20,253 nucleotides of DNA, taken from contig URAM01000032.1 of the NCBI GenBank assembly GCA_900545815.1, forward strand, positions 1-20,253, given 5' to 3'. Under the pieces are notes generated by a model. That model saw only the letters and a program-made list of their open reading frames with translations, had not been told where the DNA came from and did not search any database. Origin of the DNA: an uncultured Eubacteriales bacterium. Its GTDB lineage: Bacteria; Bacillota; Clostridia; Oscillospirales; Oscillospiraceae. Of the stretch, positions 1 through 7,459 are shown piece after piece (positions within the stretch are counted from its first letter, which is position 1; each line of letters begins with the position of its first letter). The position numbers and the translations under genes were made by a program.

Positions 1-2
1 GC

Positions 3-437
3 GTCATTTACCGGAAAATCTCCCTTCTGGGCGCCCTCTTTGCCCTTCTGTCACTGGTCATGCTGTTGGTGACCTGGCGGGACGGAGATTCGGCCTTGAT
101 GGCCATTTTCGGCGTCTGCCTGTTCATCATCCTGGTCGTTCTCCTGTTCTCCCCCGTCTTGACGCTCCGGCAGGTGAAGGCAGACAATCAGCGGATCCAC
201 AACGGCCTGCTCTTTGAGACGGTGGTGCGGTTTGGCGACCGCATCCTGGTACAGGAGGGGAGATTCTCCTTTTCCTGTGATTATCATCAGATTTTACAGC
301 TGCACAAGCTCTCCCACTGCTGGGTGCTCATGTTCGGCCCCCGAAATGGCATCCTGCTCGTCCCCGATCGCTTCACCATCGGGGATCCGGACGGCTTTGA
401 AGCCTTCCTGCGGGAGCGCTGTCCCCAGATGAAGTGA
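3..437 (+). CDS. YcxB-like membrane protein, 3' part
   Basis: The reading frame is open from the left edge, so the true start lies outside the window. An internal ATG exists at 60, but the residues before it continue a hydrophobic helix, so it is unlikely to be the start. The visible part has two membrane segments (about residues 7-24 and 31-50 of the fragment) and then a soluble domain of about 90 residues ending in CPQMK. The pattern of that domain (a DRILVQEG strand, a repeated hydrophobic strand pair around GPRNGILLVPDRF, then a short terminal helix) resembles the YcxB-like C-terminal domain found in small Firmicutes membrane proteins of unknown role. It is convergent with the hydrogenase operon and separated from it by shared terminators. 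The family assignment is from pattern recognition only; no catalytic residues are apparent. Confidence 0.6.
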   Translation, partial: VIYRKISLLGALFALLSLVMLLVTWRDGDSALMAIFGVCLFIILVVLLFSPVLTLRQVKADNQRIHNGLLFETVVRFGDRILVQEGRFSFSCDYHQILQLHKLSHCWVLMFGPRNGILLVPDRFTIGDPDGFEAFLRERCPQMK

Positions 438-455
438 CACTACATCCCGAAAACG

Positions 456-491
456 AAGCACTTGGAAGCCCAGCTGGGCTTCCAAGTGCTT
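456..491. terminator. 36-nt perfect palindrome, probable terminator hairpin
   Basis: The arms AAGCACTTGGAAGCCC and its exact complement are separated by AGCT, itself self-complementary, so the whole 36 nt is a perfect palindrome. It begins 18 nt after the stop of the YcxB-like gene. Read on the minus strand the stem is followed by CGTTTT; on the plus strand only a short T run follows. It may back up the neighbouring hairpin in both directions. Confidence 0.6.
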
Positions 492-501
492 TCCGTAATG
501 A

Positions 502-538
502 AAACACCCCCTGCCCGATTCACAAGCAGGGGGTGTTT
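502..538. terminator. Bidirectional intrinsic terminator
   Basis: A perfect 13-bp stem (AAACACCCCCTGC with its complement) has an 11-nt loop. The GC-rich core is flanked by A residues on the left and T residues on the right, so it can end transcription on both strands. It lies 21 nt beyond the stop of the last gene of the minus-strand hydrogenase operon and about 65 nt beyond the stop of the plus-strand YcxB-like gene. Confidence 0.8.
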
Positions 539-559
539 CTGTCCGCATAGGAGCAAAGA

Positions 560-958
560 TCAGGAATCCTCCGGACCCAGGCCGTTGGCCTTGCGCAGTT
601 CTTCCAGAGGGGTGACCAGGATCTGACCCTTCATTTCTTCTGCCATGTTTTCAGGCAGGAAGAGACGTTCAGAGCAGTCCAAGCCCTCGAAGGTGACGCC
701 GATGAGCTCGTTGATCTCCCGTTCCGGCCAAGCGGCTGCCAGGTCATAGATGGGAGAGATGTCGGGGAGGGTTTCCTCACCACGGACTTCGTAGCTTTCA
801 AACACATCGCCCACAAAGTAGTCGTAGCAGATGACGGGCTGGCCTTCGGTATCTCTGTGCCCGTGGATGAGCAGCAGCATTCTGCCCTCGTCACGCATCC
901 TCTGTGCGGTGGGGATGATGTCTTCCTTGTTGATCAGGATCTTTTTATTGGTCTGCAT
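560..958 (-). CDS. mbhK: Hydrogenase NuoC-like (30 kDa) subunit, MbhK/EchD type
   Basis: This is a 132-residue protein matching the complex I 30-kDa (NuoC) family as found in group 4 hydrogenases. The diagnostic stretch is WPEREINELIGVTFEG followed by RLFLPE, equivalent to the ERE...D.FGI.F.GHP..RR.LLP signature of NuoC. In these enzymes it packs against the large and small hydrogenase subunits on the cytoplasmic arm and binds no cofactor. The ATG at 958 is preferred because a CGAGGTG ribosome binding site lies 5 nt upstream; an in-frame TTG at 976 would give six more residues. It is the last gene of the operon, 22 nt after hypE, and is thus separated from the other structural genes by hypFCDE. 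Family assignment is good; the choice between Mbh and Ech naming rests on the Mrp-type subunits in the operon. Confidence 0.82.
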   Translation of the reverse strand: MQTNKKILINKEDIIPTAQRMRDEGRMLLLIHGHRDTEGQPVICYDYFVGDVFESYEVRGEETLPDISPIYDLAAAWPEREINELIGVTFEGLDCSERLFLPENMAEEMKGQILVTPLEELRKANGLGPEDS

Positions 959-980
959 AGGAGCACCTCGTTTCAATCGC

Positions 981-1988
981 TTAACAGATTCTCGGAAGCT
1001 GCGCCCCGGTCAGCTTGGCCAGGATACGGGTTCCTCCGAGGTAGGTTTTCAGTACCACTTTTCCGGGGTACGCTCGGCTCACATGGCCAATGGCCGCCGC
1101 CTGTTCCCCTCCGGGGGTCTTGTGCAGGGCGGCCAGGACAGCTTCGGCGGACTCCGGTGAGACGACCACCAGCATTTTGCCCTCATTGGCACAGTACAGG
1201 GGATCCAGCCCCAGAATGTCACAGGCGCTGGCCACCTCATCTGAGACTGGCAGGCCGCCTTCCTCCAGGACGATAGACCAGGGGGTGTTTTCTACGAACT
1301 CATTCAAGGTCGTGGCCACCCCGCCTCTTGTGGGATCCCGCAGCACCCGAACGCCGCCGCACGCCAACGCCGCCTTTGCCAGCTGGTTCAGGGGCATACA
1401 GTCCGAGCGCAGGTTCCCCGCCTCCATCATACCGCTCCGAGCCAGCATCACGGTGGTGCCGTGGTCACCGATGGTGCCGCTGACCAGCACCACGTCTCCC
1501 TCCTGGATCTTTCGGGGGGAAAGCCCCGGCCAGGTCAGGGTGCCGATGCCGGCGGTATTGATGTAGATGCCGTCGCCCTTCCCCCGTTCCACCACCTTGG
1601 TGTCACCGGTGACCACCTGGACGCCGCATTTCTGCGCCGTCTCCGCAATGGAAGCGACAATGCGCCGCAGGTCTGCCACCGGCAGACCCTCCTCCAGGAT
1701 GAAGCCCAGGCTCAGGTACTTGGGCGTGCCGCCGCACATGGAGATGTCGTTCACCGTGCCGCAGACGCTCAACTTCCCGATGTCGCCGCCGGGGAAAAAG
1801 TAGGGGCTGATCACATAGCTGTCCGTGGAGAACACCAGGTCGCCCTGGCCGGGCAAGATCGCCCCGTCGCCTAGGGCGGACAGCGCCTCGTTGGCAAAGG
1901 CCGGCACCAGCATCTCCTCAATGAGGCTGGAGGTCTTTTTGCCGCCGCTGCCGTAGTCTAATGTGATAATTTCTTCTAACGATTTCAA
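981..1988 (-). CDS. hypE: Carbamoyl dehydratase HypE
   Basis: HypE takes the carbamoyl group from HypF onto its C-terminal cysteine and dehydrates it, using ATP, to a thiocyanate that supplies the CN ligands of the NiFe site. The 335-residue length is normal. The N-terminal DYGSGG (11-16), the GDTKVVE and DPTRGG motifs of the AIRS/PurM-like ATP-binding fold, and the invariant C-terminal PRIC ending in Cys335 are all present, so it should be active. The start appears to be TTG at 1988, with GAGGG 7 nt upstream and no better ATG; the hypD stop lies 2 nt before it. It sits between hypD and the NuoC-like gene in the hydrogenase operon. Confidence 0.95.
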   Translation of the reverse strand: MKSLEEIITLDYGSGGKKTSSLIEEMLVPAFANEALSALGDGAILPGQGDLVFSTDSYVISPYFFPGGDIGKLSVCGTVNDISMCGGTPKYLSLGFILEEGLPVADLRRIVASIAETAQKCGVQVVTGDTKVVERGKGDGIYINTAGIGTLTWPGLSPRKIQEGDVVLVSGTIGDHGTTVMLARSGMMEAGNLRSDCMPLNQLAKAALACGGVRVLRDPTRGGVATTLNEFVENTPWSIVLEEGGLPVSDEVASACDILGLDPLYCANEGKMLVVVSPESAEAVLAALHKTPGGEQAAAIGHVSRAYPGKVVLKTYLGGTRILAKLTGAQLPRIC

Positions 1989-1990
1989 AG

Positions 1991-3082
1991 TTACACCCTC
2001 TGATATTTATACGCAGCGGCACAAGCACCCTCGCTGGACACCATACACGGCCCCACCGGATGCTCCGGCAGGCAAGCCTTGCCGAACAGGGGGCACTGCA
2101 TGGGGTCTCGGCGACCACGGATGATCTCGCCGCACTTACATCCGGTTCTCTCCTCCTTGTCCTCCGGCTGGAAGTCGAACTTCCGAGCCGCATCGAAGGC
2201 GGAAAATTCCGGCCGCAGGGCGTAGCCGCTGTTGGGGATGGTGCCCAACCCACGCCACACATCGTCCTGCCAGTTAAAGGTCTCGGCCATGATCTGCCGC
2301 GCCATGGGGTTCCCCTGGGGCGCTACCGCCCGGGTGTACTCGTTCTCCAGGTGGGGGTTGCCCGTCTGGATCTGGCGCAGCAGCTGATACACCGCCGCTA
2401 AAATATCTCCGGTTTCAAAGCCAGCGATGACGCTGGGGATCCCGTATTCCTCAGCCAGGAACCGGAATCCTTCCTCCCCCAAAATGGTGGCCACATGACC
2501 GGGGCAGAGGAAGCCGCTGACGTTGAAATCATCGCTCTCGATGATGGCCCGCATGGCAGGCTCCGTCCGTTTGAGCAGGGAGAGCAGGGAAAAATTCTTC
2601 CGCCCCCGCGCCTTCGCCTCCTGCACGGCGATGGCCGTCCCTGGGGCGGTGGTCTCAAAGCCCACCCCCAGGAAAATGAATTCCCGATCCGGCTCCTGCT
2701 CCGCCATATCCAGGCTGTCCATAGGTGAATACACCATGCGCACATCTGCGCCCTGGGCGCTGCGCCGCTGGAGGTTATCCCCCGGCACGCTCCCTGGCAC
2801 CCGCAGCAGGTCGCCGTAGGTGGTGATGGTCACGTTGGGCAGCTGGCTGATGCGCAGCACCTCATCCATGACACCGGACGGGGTCACGCACACCGGACAG
2901 CCGGGGCCGGAGATCAGGTGGATGTGAGGGGGCAGGATCTGCCGCAGGCCGGCCTTGGCAATGGACATGGTGTGGGTGCCGCAGATCTCCATGATCCACA
3001 GCTCCGGCAGATCCATGTCTCGGATGGCCTGGATCAGCTTGCCTGCGCCAGCGGGGTTTCGGAACTGAGCTTCATACAGCAT
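1991..3082 (-). CDS. hypD: Hydrogenase maturation protein HypD
   Basis: HypD is an iron-sulfur protein that, with HypC, forms the scaffold on which Fe(CN)2CO is assembled in the cytoplasm. The 363-residue protein has the EICGTHT motif with Cys34, the GPGCPVC motif with Cys62 and Cys65, the GFETTAPG segment, a CPGHV motif, and the Cys-rich C-terminal region (CKCGEI, QCPLFGKAC, GPC) that binds the [4Fe-4S] cluster. The ATG overlaps the end of hypC by 11 nt, which implies translational coupling and fits the HypC-HypD complex. Nothing is missing relative to the family. Confidence 0.96.
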   Translation of the reverse strand: MLYEAQFRNPAGAGKLIQAIRDMDLPELWIMEICGTHTMSIAKAGLRQILPPHIHLISGPGCPVCVTPSGVMDEVLRISQLPNVTITTYGDLLRVPGSVPGDNLQRRSAQGADVRMVYSPMDSLDMAEQEPDREFIFLGVGFETTAPGTAIAVQEAKARGRKNFSLLSLLKRTEPAMRAIIESDDFNVSGFLCPGHVATILGEEGFRFLAEEYGIPSVIAGFETGDILAAVYQLLRQIQTGNPHLENEYTRAVAPQGNPMARQIMAETFNWQDDVWRGLGTIPNSGYALRPEFSAFDAARKFDFQPEDKEERTGCKCGEIIRGRRDPMQCPLFGKACLPEHPVGPCMVSSEGACAAAYKYQRV

Positions 3083-3290
3083 TGGCAGCCTCCGAAATGG
3101 CTTCCAGGTTGCGCAGCGCCTGATCCTCCTTCATCTTCTCAATGGCGAATCCGGCGTGGACGATGATGAAATCTCCCACCTTGGGTTCTTTGATGAAGTC
3201 GATGCGAACCTTGCGCTGGACACCCGCTGCCTCAGCGATGGCAGTATTGCCTTCGATCTTTACGATTTGAAATGGAATTGCCAGGCACAT
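3072..3290 (-). CDS. hypC: Hydrogenase maturation chaperone HypC
   Basis: HypC is a 72-residue chaperone that carries the Fe(CN)2CO unit between HypD and the hydrogenase large subunit. It begins MCLAIP, with the essential Cys2 directly after the initiator, and has the usual small beta-barrel pattern including VGDFIIVHAGFAIEKM. The ATG overlaps the hypF TAA by one base (TAATG), and the 3' end overlaps hypD by 11 nt. In enzymes whose large subunit has a cleaved tail, HypC binds the precursor; here the large subunit shows no tail (see that entry), so release must be controlled differently. Confidence 0.95.
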   Translation of the reverse strand: MCLAIPFQIVKIEGNTAIAEAAGVQRKVRIDFIKEPKVGDFIIVHAGFAIEKMKEDQALRNLEAISEAANAV

Positions 3291-5530
3291 TACTGGCCAC
3301 CACCTTTCACTGCAATCATGGTCTGCCCCAGGGAGATCCCCTCGTCGTTGGCAGACACACGATGATGATGATATACTTGGAATCCCGCTTCCGTCAAGGT
3401 GTCACGCACCCTGGGGAGCAGGTACATATTTTGGAACACACCGCCGGAAAGCACCACCTTCGTCCGTCCGGTCTTTTCCCGAATGGCCAGGCACTGCACA
3501 CGGGCAAGTGCCACCAGGGTGTTCATGAACTTGGCCGCAAGCTGCGCCGCAGGCAGGTTTTCGGCCAATTCTCGGAACAGCGCCCCCACCATGGGGCGGA
3601 AATCGAACCGGCTCACGCCGTCCGTCTCCTCCAAGGTCACCGGATAGGCGTCCTGGCACGGCTCCGCCATGGCTTCCAGCAGGATGGCGCCCTGACCCTC
3701 GTAGGTCACCGCCTCCCGACCGGTCAAAATGGCGTACACGCCGTCAAAGAGCCGCCCCATACTGCTGGCTTTGGGACTGTTCAGCCCGCTGACGATCATC
3801 TGGGTCAGCAGCTTCTTCTTGCCCTCCGCCATGGGGTACTGCTCCGGACAGCCTGCGTCCAACGCCAGCGCAAAGCCCACACGGCTGATCTCCTTCACCG
3901 CCCGATCTCCCCCAGCCAGGGGGATGGGACGGAGGGAGCCGTAACGCTGGAATCCGGCGTAGTCCCCTTCCAGGAACTCGCCCCCCCAGATGGTGCCGTC
4001 GGTGCCATAGCCGGTGCCGTCCCAGATGACGCCGATGCAGGGTTCGTCCAGCCGGTTGTCCGCCATGCAGGCGGCCATGTGGGCGTGGTGATGCTGCACC
4101 TGCACCAGGGGCAGCCCCTCCCGTTGACGCCGCTCCTGGGCGTAGGCCGTGGAGAAGTAGTCCGGATGCAGGTCACAGACCAGTCGGGTGGGGGTAATGC
4201 CGAACAGGCGCTGGAAATGTTCGATCTGTCCCTCGTAGTGGGACAGAGTCTCGGCGTTTTTCAGGTCGCCGATGTGCTGACTCAGGAAGAACGCCCTCCC
4301 TTTGGACAGGGCGAAGGATGCTTTCTGCTCCGCGCCGCAGGCCAACACCCCCGTACAATCCTCCTGCAAGAACAGGGGTTGGGGTGCATAGCCGCGGCTG
4401 CGCCGCAGAAAATACGCCTGTCCGTCGACGACCCGCAGCAGAGAGTCATCACAGCGGGTGACAATCTCTCGGTTATGCACCAAGAACCCGTCAGCGATCC
4501 CCTGCAAGTGTTCCACTGCCTCGTTGTTGTCATACATGACCGGACAATCAGAGCGGTTGGCGCTGGTCATAACCAGGGCGTCAAACCCTTCCATGAGCAG
4601 GTAGTGGAGGGGGGTATAGGGAAGCATAACGCCTAAGTCCAGGTTTTCGCTCAGGTACGGGCTGGTGCCCGTCCGTTTGCGCAGGAGGACGATGGGACGC
4701 CGGAAGCTGGTCAGCTGCGCCTCCTCCTCAGGAGTAATATAGCACAGTTTTCTCGCTTCGTCCACGCTGGCGCACATAATGGCAAAGGGTTTTTCATCTC
4801 GATGCTTCCGCTGGCGCAGCTTGCGCAGGGTGTCCTCCTGATCGATCTTGCAGGCCAGGTGGAATCCCCCCAGTCCCTTCACCGCCACAATGCCCTGCTC
4901 GCTCAAGCACGCCTGCGCCAGTGCGATGGCGTCCCCCTCCACCGGATGACCGGCGGCGTCCCAGTAGGACACCTGGGGGCCGCACACTGCGCAGCAATTA
5001 GGCTGCGCATGGTAGCGCCGGTTTTCAATGTCTCGATACTCCGTCTCGCACTCTGGGCACATGGGGAACGCACCCATAGAGGTGAGGGGGCGGTCATAGG
5101 GGACATCTCGGATGATTGTAAACCGAGGGCCGCAGTTGGTACAGTTGAGGAAGGGATACCGGTAGCGCCGGTCACGGGGATCTCGCAGCTCCCGCAGGCA
5201 ATCCTCACAGATGCCCACGTCGGGGCTGACCAGGGTGTTGTTCTCGCCGCGCTTCTCGCTGGCTCGAATGGTAAATCCCGCATAGTTCTTCAGCGCCCCG
5301 CATGATTCCACACGGAGCGCTTCAATCACCGCAAGGCGGGGAGGCTGAGCCTTCAGGCGCGCCACAAAGCCCTCGATGGCCTGGGACGTGCCTTCCAGCT
5401 CCAGCTCCACTCCGTAACTCTCGTTACGGATCCACCCTTTCAGGTTGAACTCCGTGACCAGCCGGTGGATATAGGGTCGAAACCCTACGCCTTGGACAAT
5501 GCCAACAACGACCAGCCTGACACGCTGCAA
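3290..5530 (-). CDS. hypF: Carbamoyltransferase HypF
   Basis: HypF makes carbamoyl-AMP from carbamoyl phosphate and ATP and transfers the carbamoyl group to HypE. Domains run in the usual order over 746 residues: acylphosphatase domain with VQGVGFRP (12-19), two zinc-finger pairs (CEDC at 108-111 with CTNC at 130-133; CPEC at 158-161 with CAVC at 180-183), a YrdC-like domain (about 200-380), and a Kae1/TobZ-like domain with HHHAH (480-484) and DGTGYG (504-509). The start is TTG at 5530, 2 nt after the stop of the ferredoxin subunit gene, with only a weak purine-rich site upstream, so translation may be coupled. All expected motifs are intact. Confidence 0.95.
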   Translation of the reverse strand: MQRVRLVVVGIVQGVGFRPYIHRLVTEFNLKGWIRNESYGVELELEGTSQAIEGFVARLKAQPPRLAVIEALRVESCGALKNYAGFTIRASEKRGENNTLVSPDVGICEDCLRELRDPRDRRYRYPFLNCTNCGPRFTIIRDVPYDRPLTSMGAFPMCPECETEYRDIENRRYHAQPNCCAVCGPQVSYWDAAGHPVEGDAIALAQACLSEQGIVAVKGLGGFHLACKIDQEDTLRKLRQRKHRDEKPFAIMCASVDEARKLCYITPEEEAQLTSFRRPIVLLRKRTGTSPYLSENLDLGVMLPYTPLHYLLMEGFDALVMTSANRSDCPVMYDNNEAVEHLQGIADGFLVHNREIVTRCDDSLLRVVDGQAYFLRRSRGYAPQPLFLQEDCTGVLACGAEQKASFALSKGRAFFLSQHIGDLKNAETLSHYEGQIEHFQRLFGITPTRLVCDLHPDYFSTAYAQERRQREGLPLVQVQHHHAHMAACMADNRLDEPCIGVIWDGTGYGTDGTIWGGEFLEGDYAGFQRYGSLRPIPLAGGDRAVKEISRVGFALALDAGCPEQYPMAEGKKKLLTQMIVSGLNSPKASSMGRLFDGVYAILTGREAVTYEGQGAILLEAMAEPCQDAYPVTLEETDGVSRFDFRPMVGALFRELAENLPAAQLAAKFMNTLVALARVQCLAIREKTGRTKVVLSGGVFQNMYLLPRVRDTLTEAGFQVYHHHRVSANDEGISLGQTMIAVKGGGQ

Positions 5531-5532
5531 GG

Positions 5533-6009
5533 TTACTCTGCCTTCTGGGCTGCGGCGGCTGCCGCCTTGGCTGCCTTGGCCGCTTCTGCCTTTTTCTTCA
5601 TTTCTGCCAACTGTTCCGGAGTGAACTTGGGCTTGGGCGGAGCCTTCTTAATGAACGTTGCCCGAACCATGAAGTCCTCCGGCGTGGTGCCGACCATCAT
5701 GTAATCGTCGGTCAGGGTAATGGACTTGGTTGCGCAGAAGTCGGCGCAGGTGCCGCAGAAGGTGCAGCTGGTCAGGTCGAAGGAGAAGTCGATCTCCTGA
5801 TCGCCGTTTTCCAGCTTGGTGGCCTTCCGGGTGATGCTCGCCGGTGCGCAGACCCGTTCACACATCCCGCAGTTGATGCAGGTCTTTTCATTGAACGCAA
5901 TCCGACCACGATAATTTTCCTTCGCCTTGGGAGGATCCCCGGCGGGGAATGCGATGGTGCTGGGCTTCATAAAGAGGTTGGACAGTGCTTGTTTTAAATA
6001 GGGAAACAT
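5533..6009 (-). CDS. mbhN: Hydrogenase ferredoxin-like subunit, MbhN/EchF/NuoI type
   Basis: A 158-residue polyferredoxin subunit expected to carry electrons from soluble ferredoxin to the small subunit. Two classical [4Fe-4S] motifs are visible: CINCGMCERVC (44-54) and CTFCGTCADFC (82-92), both complete CxxCxxCxxxC. After about residue 125 it ends in a proline/lysine linker and an Ala/Lys-rich, probably helical tail with runs such as AKAAKAAAAAAQKAE that is not part of the usual NuoI/EchF fold. The start codon overlaps the stop of the small-subunit gene by one base (TAATG). It is followed directly by hypF. Confidence 0.9.
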   Translation of the reverse strand: MFPYLKQALSNLFMKPSTIAFPAGDPPKAKENYRGRIAFNEKTCINCGMCERVCAPASITRKATKLENGDQEIDFSFDLTSCTFCGTCADFCATKSITLTDDYMMVGTTPEDFMVRATFIKKAPPKPKFTPEQLAEMKKKAEAAKAAKAAAAAAQKAE

Positions 6010-6455
6010 TACTTGCGCATCTCCTTCCTCTTCTCTTTGAGAATCTCGGTTGCCTTGGCCAAGCCGGCCATAATGGCCTCAGGCTTGGGGGTGCAGCCGG
6101 CCACAGCAACGTCTACATGAACCCACTTTTCCAGGGGGCCGTCAATGGCATAGCTGCCCTTGAAAACGTTGCCGGAACGGGGACAGGAACCAATACTGAC
6201 AATGACACGGGGTTCGGGTACCTGTGCGATGGTACGGATGACTCGGTCACGCGTCTGGCGGGTGACAGGGCCGGACACCACAACGATGTCGGCCTGACGG
6301 GGGCTGCCTGCCAGGCGGAAGCCCAGACGCTCCGCGTCATAGCGGGGGGTCAGCGCTGCCACGATCTCGATATCACAGCCATTGCAGGAGCCTGCGTTGA
6401 CGTGGAAAAGCCAGGGGCTCTTAGCCACGCTTTTGTCCATCATTTTCTGAAACAT
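6009..6455 (-). CDS. mbhJ: [NiFe] hydrogenase small subunit, MbhJ/EchC/NuoB type
   Basis: This 148-residue protein is the short, single-cluster small subunit typical of group 4 hydrogenases and homologous to NuoB. Ligands to the proximal [4Fe-4S] cluster are recognisable as Cys24 and Cys27 (GSCNGCDIE), Cys91 (IGSCPRSGNVF) and Cys121 (AGCTPKPEAI). In most relatives the last motif reads GCPP; here a threonine replaces the first proline, a mild change that keeps the cysteine. There is no Tat signal or extra ferredoxin domain, so it faces the cytoplasm. A GGAGG site lies about 8 nt before the ATG, and the NuoH-like gene ends 14 nt upstream. Confidence 0.93.
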   Translation of the reverse strand: MFQKMMDKSVAKSPWLFHVNAGSCNGCDIEIVAALTPRYDAERLGFRLAGSPRQADIVVVSGPVTRQTRDRVIRTIAQVPEPRVIVSIGSCPRSGNVFKGSYAIDGPLEKWVHVDVAVAGCTPKPEAIMAGLAKATEILKEKRKEMRK

Positions 6456-6469
6456 TTATGAGCCTCCTC

Positions 6470-7447
6470 TTACAGACCTGCCCAAACCATAACCAGGCTC
6501 AGGGCAGCCAGACCGGCAACGACGGTCCAGTAGAATTTGAAGACCTGTTCCACTCTCAGGCGGGCACAGACCGCATGGGGCAGGGTCATGCAGATAAAGC
6601 TGACCACGCCGCACAGAACCAGGAAGATCAGGACATCAACGACTACGCCCACCGTGCCGGCCAGGCCGACGGTGATGCCGCCCAGGAACATGGCGCAGAA
6701 CAGCGCGGTCATGATGTACATCTTCACATAGTGGCTCAGACGGAACACCCCCAGGGGGTGGCCGCTGTATTCCGCCAGTGCGCCTTCGCAGATCTCAGTC
6801 TCTGCTTCCGCAATGTCGAAGGGGTGGGAACCGACTTCGCAGGGGATGACCAGCAACATGGCAATGGCTGCGGGAATCAGCGCCCAGTGTGCGATCAGGG
6901 GGCCGTTGGCTGCCTGATAGGCGGCGATGGTGCTCAGGGAGAAGGTGCAGCCCAGGCCGGAGTCTGCGCCAGCCACACGGCCGACCGCCAGCAGCACCAG
7001 CACGAAGGGCAGCTCATAGGAGATCATAGCGACCATCTCACGGCTCAGACCCACGCCTGCGTAGGGGGAGCCAGTGGAGGAGGCGCCGATGATGAGGGTG
7101 ACACCTGCGATGGTCAGCAGGTACAGGATAACGACCAAGTCCGCACCTGCCGTGAAGGCGGAACCATAGGAGCCCACCGGAATGAACAGGGCAATGACGA
7201 TCAGACAGGCCAGTCCCAGGTAGGGGGCACCGATGAAGATCGCCTTCTTGGCGCAACGGGGGATGATGGTCTCCTTTGCACAGCACTTGACGAAATCATA
7301 CCAAGGCTGGAGGATGGGAGGGCCAACACGGCGCTGCATACGCGCAACCAGCTTCCGGTCGATACCAGCCATCAGAACGCCGAATACCACACAGAACAGC
7401 AGACCGGGGAAAATCAGAAGCTGAACCAAATTGATCAAAAATGTCAT
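6470..7447 (-). CDS. mbhM: Hydrogenase membrane anchor, NuoH/MbhM/EchB type
   Basis: A 325-residue integral membrane protein of the complex I subunit 1 family, with about eight membrane segments. Key stretches are RKLVARMQRRVGPP (31-44) followed by QPWYDFVK, and HPFDIAEAETEICEGALAEY (208-227), the acidic cytoplasmic loop lining the equivalent of the quinone cavity and implicated in coupling redox chemistry to ion movement. In Mbh/Ech enzymes this subunit docks the hydrogenase arm to the ion-translocating arm. The upstream AGGAGGAG site is strong, and the antiporter-like subunit gene ends 12 nt before it. Confidence 0.94.
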   Translation of the reverse strand: MTFLINLVQLLIFPGLLFCVVFGVLMAGIDRKLVARMQRRVGPPILQPWYDFVKCCAKETIIPRCAKKAIFIGAPYLGLACLIVIALFIPVGSYGSAFTAGADLVVILYLLTIAGVTLIIGASSTGSPYAGVGLSREMVAMISYELPFVLVLLAVGRVAGADSGLGCTFSLSTIAAYQAANGPLIAHWALIPAAIAMLLVIPCEVGSHPFDIAEAETEICEGALAEYSGHPLGVFRLSHYVKMYIMTALFCAMFLGGITVGLAGTVGVVVDVLIFLVLCGVVSFICMTLPHAVCARLRVEQVFKFYWTVVAGLAALSLVMVWAGL

Positions 7448-7459
7448 GATTCTCCTCCT

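Noticed and set aside
3272..4636. Plus-strand open frame of 454 codons opposite hypF
   Set aside because: The minus strand encodes a fully intact HypF with all motifs. The plus frame has no family-like sequence.
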